Below, one piece after another: positions 60,564 to 64,000 of a stretch of DNA of 64,000 nt (positions within the stretch are counted from its first letter, which is position 1; the number at the start of each line of letters is the position of its first letter). Made by a program: the position numbers and the translations under genes. The notes below the pieces were generated by a model, which saw nothing but the letters and a program-made list of their open reading frames with translations, had not been told where the DNA came from and ran no database searches. The stretch lies in contig NZ_CP051217.1 of the NCBI RefSeq assembly GCF_012516475.1, forward strand, positions 1,922,001 to 1,986,000, written 5' to 3'. The stretch comes from Parasphingorhabdus halotolerans (GTDB lineage: Bacteria > Pseudomonadota > Alphaproteobacteria > Sphingomonadales > Sphingomonadaceae).

Positions 60564-61505
60564 TTGTCTGAGCACTCCCCTCTCTCGCCCGAAGGCCGTC
60601 GCAGGAACCCCGACAAGGCGAAAAAGGCGGCCAGCCATGCTGCCGAGAATCTTGCTGATGAAAACACGTTTAACCAGATCAGGTCAGTGGTGGAACGCAC
60701 AGCTGTCGGGGTTTATACCGATGGCTTCACCTTCTCCGGCAACTTTGCCTATCTCGCGCTGCTCGCGGTGTTTTCCTTTTTCATTGTTGCTGCTGCAATT
60801 GCCGGAAGTTTCGGGGATACTGCCGCTGGCGCAGAAATTGTCGATGCCTTTTTGCGCACCGTGCCACCGTCGGTCGCCAACGCGCTGCGCGACCCTGTGA
60901 GCGATGCAATGGCCGCAAGAACCGGGCCGTTATTATGGTTGAGCGCTGCAGTAGGGCTATGGACGACAGCCAGCCTGATAGAAACGATCCGCGAAATATT
61001 ACACAGGGCTTACGGCGTAACGGCACAGCGCGCCTTTTGGGAATATCGTTTGGGATCCATCGGATTGATCATCGTTTCTGTCATTCTCGCAATGCTGTCT
61101 TTGAGCATGCAGTTTCTGATCGCAGGTGTCGGTGAGTTTATTGATGGCTATTTTCCAAGCGTTGAAACGGCTTCCTTCTGGCTTGCCATTTCACGCGCTC
61201 TACCATTTTTCATTCTGTTCGGTACGCTTTATATGTTATTCCGGCTGCTCACCCCGCGAAATTATCGCTCGCCCCATTATCCCAAATGGCCAGGTGCCGT
61301 TTTTATCAGTGTCTGGTGGCTCGTTATAACAGGAATTCTGCCACTTTTCCTAAAATATGCCGCCAACTACAAGCTTACCTATGGCAGTCTGGCCGGGGTC
61401 ATGATCACCCTGATTTTCTTTTATCTCATCGGTCTCGGGATGGTAATCGGTGCCCAGTTAAATGCTGCGCTGGCCGAAACCCGCGTCAAGGAAAGCGCTG
61501 AATGA
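60564..61505 (+). CDS. YihY/BrkB family membrane protein
   Basis: 313 residues. A polar N-terminus and six membrane segments: FTFSGNFAYLALLAVFSFFIV, LWLSAAVGLWTTASLIETIR, FWEYRLGSIGLIIVSVILAM, SRALPFFILFGTLYMLFRLL and the two after PKWPGAVFISVWWLVITGILP. Signatures WTTASLIETIREIL and FRLLTPRNY are typical of YihY (once called ribonuclease BN). Function uncertain; proposed transporter. TTG start at 60564 has GGGGA nine bases ahead; no ATG fits the N-terminus. Likely co-transcribed with the DnaJ-like gene. Confidence 0.85.
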   Translation: MSEHSPLSPEGRRRNPDKAKKAASHAAENLADENTFNQIRSVVERTAVGVYTDGFTFSGNFAYLALLAVFSFFIVAAAIAGSFGDTAAGAEIVDAFLRTVPPSVANALRDPVSDAMAARTGPLLWLSAAVGLWTTASLIETIREILHRAYGVTAQRAFWEYRLGSIGLIIVSVILAMLSLSMQFLIAGVGEFIDGYFPSVETASFWLAISRALPFFILFGTLYMLFRLLTPRNYRSPHYPKWPGAVFISVWWLVITGILPLFLKYAANYKLTYGSLAGVMITLIFFYLIGLGMVIGAQLNAALAETRVKESAE

Positions 61506-61587
61506 ACAGGTTCTATCGTTAGGCTGGATAATCAGTAACATGGCCGCTATTGAGAGTTAAACACATCATATAGAGGAAATATTGGCA

Positions 61588-62391
61588 ATGGGTGATCTGA
61601 TGAAAGGCAAACGCGGCCTGATCATGGGGTTAGCGAACAATAAGTCACTCGCATGGGGCATCGCCAAGCGCCTTGCAGCCGAGGGCGCAGAACTTGCAAT
61701 CAGCTATCAGGGCGAAGTCATGGAAAAGCGGGTGAAACCGCTGGCCGAAGAACTCGGGTGTGATTTCCTGCTCAATTGCGATGTCTCGGATATGGATCAG
61801 CTCGACGCTACTTTTGCGGAACTTGCGGGCCGCTGGCCCAAAATAGATTTCGTGGTGCACGCCATCGGCTTCACTAATAAAGAGGCGCTGCGCGGTAAAT
61901 ATTATGATGTCACGCTGGATGACTTCCTGATGACGATGAATATCAGCGTGTACAGCTTTACCGCTGTCGCCAAACGCGCCGCTGCGATGATGAGCGAAGG
62001 CGGCTCGATGCTGACGCTCTCCTACTATGGCGCCGAAAAAGTCATCCCGCATTATAATGTGATGGGCGTTGCGAAAGCAGCGTTAGAAACCTCAGTTAAA
62101 TATCTCGCCAATGACGTCGGCCCCGATGGTATTCGCGTAAACGCGATTTCTGCCGGGCCGATCAAAACTTTGGCCGCCTCTGGTATCGGGGATTTCCGGT
62201 ATATTCTGAAATGGAATGAACTTAACGCACCCTTGCGCCGCAATGTTACGATTGATGATGTTGGTGGCTCGGCCTTATACTTCTTATCGGATCTTTCGTT
62301 GGGCGTGACGGGTGAAACCCACCATGTTGATGGCGGCTATCACACGGTCGGCATGAAGCAGGAAGATGCGCCTGATATTGCACTGGATTGA
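61588..62391 (+). CDS. fabI: Enoyl-[acyl-carrier-protein] reductase (NADH)
   Basis: 267-residue last-step reductase of fatty acid elongation. GLIMGLANNKSLAWGIAKRL (residues about 10-28), the catalytic Tyr-x6-Lys YYGAEK...YNVMGVAKAALE region (about 145-165) and NAISAGPIKTLAASGI with the substrate loop are classic FabI. Start ATG 61588 has GAGG at 10 bases; a TTG two codons upstream is possible. The stop overlaps the next start (ATGA), giving fabI-VOC-aroC. Confidence 0.95.
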   Translation: MGDLMKGKRGLIMGLANNKSLAWGIAKRLAAEGAELAISYQGEVMEKRVKPLAEELGCDFLLNCDVSDMDQLDATFAELAGRWPKIDFVVHAIGFTNKEALRGKYYDVTLDDFLMTMNISVYSFTAVAKRAAAMMSEGGSMLTLSYYGAEKVIPHYNVMGVAKAALETSVKYLANDVGPDGIRVNAISAGPIKTLAASGIGDFRYILKWNELNAPLRRNVTIDDVGGSALYFLSDLSLGVTGETHHVDGGYHTVGMKQEDAPDIALD

Positions 62392-62759
62392 TGATCGTCG
62401 CCCTGCATCATGTGCAGCTTGCAATGCCTGCTGGTGGAGAAGAAAAAGCGCGAGCCTTTTATGGCAAGTTAATGGGCCTTACAGAAAGGCCGAAGCCGGA
62501 GATGTTGCAAAATAGAGGAGGCTGCTGGTTTGAAGATGGTCCGGTTCGCGTCCATCTTGGCGTAGAGAGTGATTTCCGGCCTGCTCGAAAGGCTCATCCC
62601 GGTTTTCAAGTGTCTCAGTTTGCAGCTTTGCTGGACAAGTTCGGCGACGCCGGACATAATATTACATACGGCGAGCCAATAGATGATTTGGCGCGATTCT
62701 TTGTGGATGATCCATTTGGAAATAGAGTAGAGATTGTGGCCATGGAGAAATCACTTTGA
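62388..62759 (+). CDS. VOC family (glyoxalase/bleomycin-resistance-like) protein
   Basis: 123 residues. One vicinal-oxygen-chelate module pair: [20 protein letters not shown] (His metal ligand, residues about 5-24), [20 protein letters not shown] and [16 protein letters not shown] with the final Glu ligand. Metal-dependent dioxygenase, epimerase or resistance role; substrate unknown. ATG 62388 overlaps the fabI stop, and its own stop overlaps the aroC TTG (TTGA), so it is tightly coupled between two core genes. Confidence 0.88.
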   Translation: MMIVALHHVQLAMPAGGEEKARAFYGKLMGLTERPKPEMLQNRGGCWFEDGPVRVHLGVESDFRPARKAHPGFQVSQFAALLDKFGDAGHNITYGEPIDDLARFFVDDPFGNRVEIVAMEKSL

Positions 62760-63823
62760 GTTTCAACACATTTGGCCGCGTATTCCGTTTTTCCACTTGG
62801 GGAGAGAGTCACGGGCCTGCGCTCGGCGCAGTTGTCGATGGTTGTCCGCCGGGACTGGAACTGAGCGAGGGGGATATTCAGCCCTATCTCGATGCGCGGC
62901 GTCCCGGCCAGTCGAAATATACAACCCAGCGACAGGAACCTGATCAAGTCAAAATCCTGTCCGGTATATTTGAAGGCAAGACGACAGGCACACCGATTTC
63001 GCTGATGATCGAAAATGTTGACCAGCGCTCGAAGGATTATTCCGAGGTCGCCAAAGCCTATCGTCCCGGCCATGCAGACTATGCCTATGACCAGAAATAC
63101 GGCTTTCGCGATTATCGCGGTGGCGGACGGTCAAGCGCGCGGGAAACAGCAGCGCGGGTGGCCGCAGGGGCCGTCGCGCGGCTCGCAATTCCCGAAGTAT
63201 CAATCCGTGCATGGGTTGCCGAAATTGGCGGCGATGCCATTGATATGGCGAATTTCAACACCAATGACATTGGCAACAACCCGTTTTTCTGTCCCGATGC
63301 AAAGGCCGCGAAACGCTGGGAAGCTTTGGTCGATGGTGCGCGCAAAGCCGGTAGCAGCCTTGGCGCGATCATTGCCTGCGAAGCGACGGGTGTTCCAGCC
63401 GGATGGGGCGCGCCCGTCTATGCCAAACTCGACAGCGAACTGGCTGCAGCAATGATGACAATCAACGCCACCAAGGGCGTTGAAATCGGCGATGGCTTTG
63501 CCTCTGCACGGCTGCGCGGTGAAGAAAATGCCGATGCCATGCGCCCGGGCAATGAAAGGGCCCGGTTTCTCGCCAACCATAGCGGCGGAACGGCTGGCGG
63601 AATTTCGACCGGGCAGCCGGTTTTCTGCCGCGTTGCTTTCAAACCCACGAGCTCGATCCTGACACCGGTCGAAACCATTGATCGCGATGGGAAAGCAACA
63701 GAAATATCCACCAAGGGCCGCCATGATCCCTGTGTCGGCATTCGCGGTGTGCCGGTTGTCGAGGCAATGATGGCGCTGGTCTTAGCCGATCAAAAGCTTT
63801 TGCATCGCGCGCAGTGCGGGTGA
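62756..63823 (+). CDS. aroC: Chorismate synthase
   Basis: 355 residues, converting EPSP to chorismate with reduced FMN. All signatures are present: [20 protein letters not shown] (residues about 9-28), [18 protein letters not shown] (about 125-142) and [13 protein letters not shown], plus the terminal [19 protein letters not shown] start at 62756 overlaps the VOC stop (TTGA). Last gene of the fabI-VOC-aroC unit; an SLC13 gene follows 12 bases later and might be co-transcribed. Confidence 0.95.
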   Translation: MSFNTFGRVFRFSTWGESHGPALGAVVDGCPPGLELSEGDIQPYLDARRPGQSKYTTQRQEPDQVKILSGIFEGKTTGTPISLMIENVDQRSKDYSEVAKAYRPGHADYAYDQKYGFRDYRGGGRSSARETAARVAAGAVARLAIPEVSIRAWVAEIGGDAIDMANFNTNDIGNNPFFCPDAKAAKRWEALVDGARKAGSSLGAIIACEATGVPAGWGAPVYAKLDSELAAAMMTINATKGVEIGDGFASARLRGEENADAMRPGNERARFLANHSGGTAGGISTGQPVFCRVAFKPTSSILTPVETIDRDGKATEISTKGRHDPCVGIRGVPVVEAMMALVLADQKLLHRAQCG

Positions 63824-63835
63824 TACGGAACCAGA

Positions 63836-64000
63836 ATGATTGACCTCATCCTCCACATAATCGACGAATTTATCGGCGAGCATAAGGCCATAATCGGCCT
63901 CGCCATATTGGGCGTTATGTTTACCGGCTTTATCATGGAGCGGTTTCCCGCCGCCGTTGTCGCCGTCATCGGGGCCTGCGCGTTTCTGTTCCTCGGAATT
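63836..64000 (+). CDS. SLC13-type permease, N-terminal part (runs off right edge)
   Basis: 55 codons are visible from ATG 63836: MIDLILHIIDEFIGEHKAI, then two hydrophobic segments (IGLAILGVMFTGFIM and AAVVAVIGACAFLFLG). The ERFPAAVVAVIGA turn resembles the start of SLC13/ArsB-type anion permeases. Family identity cannot be confirmed from this much. It is 12 bases after aroC. Confidence 0.6.
   Translation, partial: MIDLILHIIDEFIGEHKAIIGLAILGVMFTGFIMERFPAAVVAVIGACAFLFLGI

Noticed and set aside
1..64000. CRISPR arrays, prophage or transposase genes
   Set aside because: No regularly spaced repeats and no such proteins seen on either strand.

Overview
The window looks like chromosomal DNA of an alphaproteobacterium of the order Sphingomonadales (Sphingopyxis, Sphingorhabdus or Parasphingorhabdus type). 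This rests on the ~180 kDa NAD-glutamate dehydrogenase, a SciP/DUF1153 cell-cycle regulator, isoquinoline-oxidoreductase-type molybdoenzyme genes, dense acyl-CoA/CoA-transferase/SDR catabolic genes, moderate GC, and a palindromic intergenic repeat (core GAGCTTGTCGAAGG) common in sphingomonads. There is no prophage, integrase, IS element or CRISPR array.

1-15.6 kb is catabolic. A minus-strand operon (CaiB CoA-transferase, acyl-CoA dehydrogenase, MaoC hydratase, CitE-type lyase) fits a C5/C6 branched dicarboxyl-CoA route ending in a citramalyl- or HMG-CoA-type cleavage. It is followed by a DUF1838 secreted protein, a LysR/HMG-CoA-lyase deletion scar, a second CaiB gene, an MDR oxidoreductase, three SDRs, two MFS transporters and a two-subunit (PimC/PimD-like) acyl-CoA dehydrogenase. 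Several promoters carry candidate operators.

15.6-22.9 kb holds a six-gene operon DUF4129 - DUF4350 - MoxR ATPase - DUF58 - SpoIIM-like - RDD. Almost every start overlaps the preceding stop; a repeat element sits between MoxR and DUF58. A divergent membrane protein follows.

22.9-28.5 kb: an IorA-IorB-cytochrome c-MocA operon encodes a periplasmic-type molybdenum hydroxylase, its electron acceptor and a cofactor-finishing enzyme. Then come a TIKI-like lipoprotein and an intact HMG-CoA lyase.

28.5-41.2 kb: an ABC exporter whose permease is fused to an M1 metallopeptidase, an NmrA-type protein, a KstD-like flavoprotein with no canonical start codon in front of its FAD motif, a TetR regulator, a dehalogenase remnant, DUF1330, GST and MBL-hydrolase genes. 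A ~1.3 kb decayed stretch with a frameshifted TetR remnant and a broken reading frame ends at tRNA-Thr(CGU).

41.2-64 kb is mostly core genome: a PAS-like protein behind a CtrA-box-like repeat, NAD-GDH, DUF445, an RND efflux pair, a YeaQ-type protein, SciP, MnmA, a class C serine hydrolase, PhzF, PdxH, an ABA4-like protein, DnaJ/CbpA, YihY, FabI, a VOC protein and AroC, and the start of an SLC13 permease running off the right edge.

Starts were chosen from Shine-Dalgarno (SD) spacing, stop/start overlaps and family knowledge. Functional names are by motif and family memory; no database search was possible.
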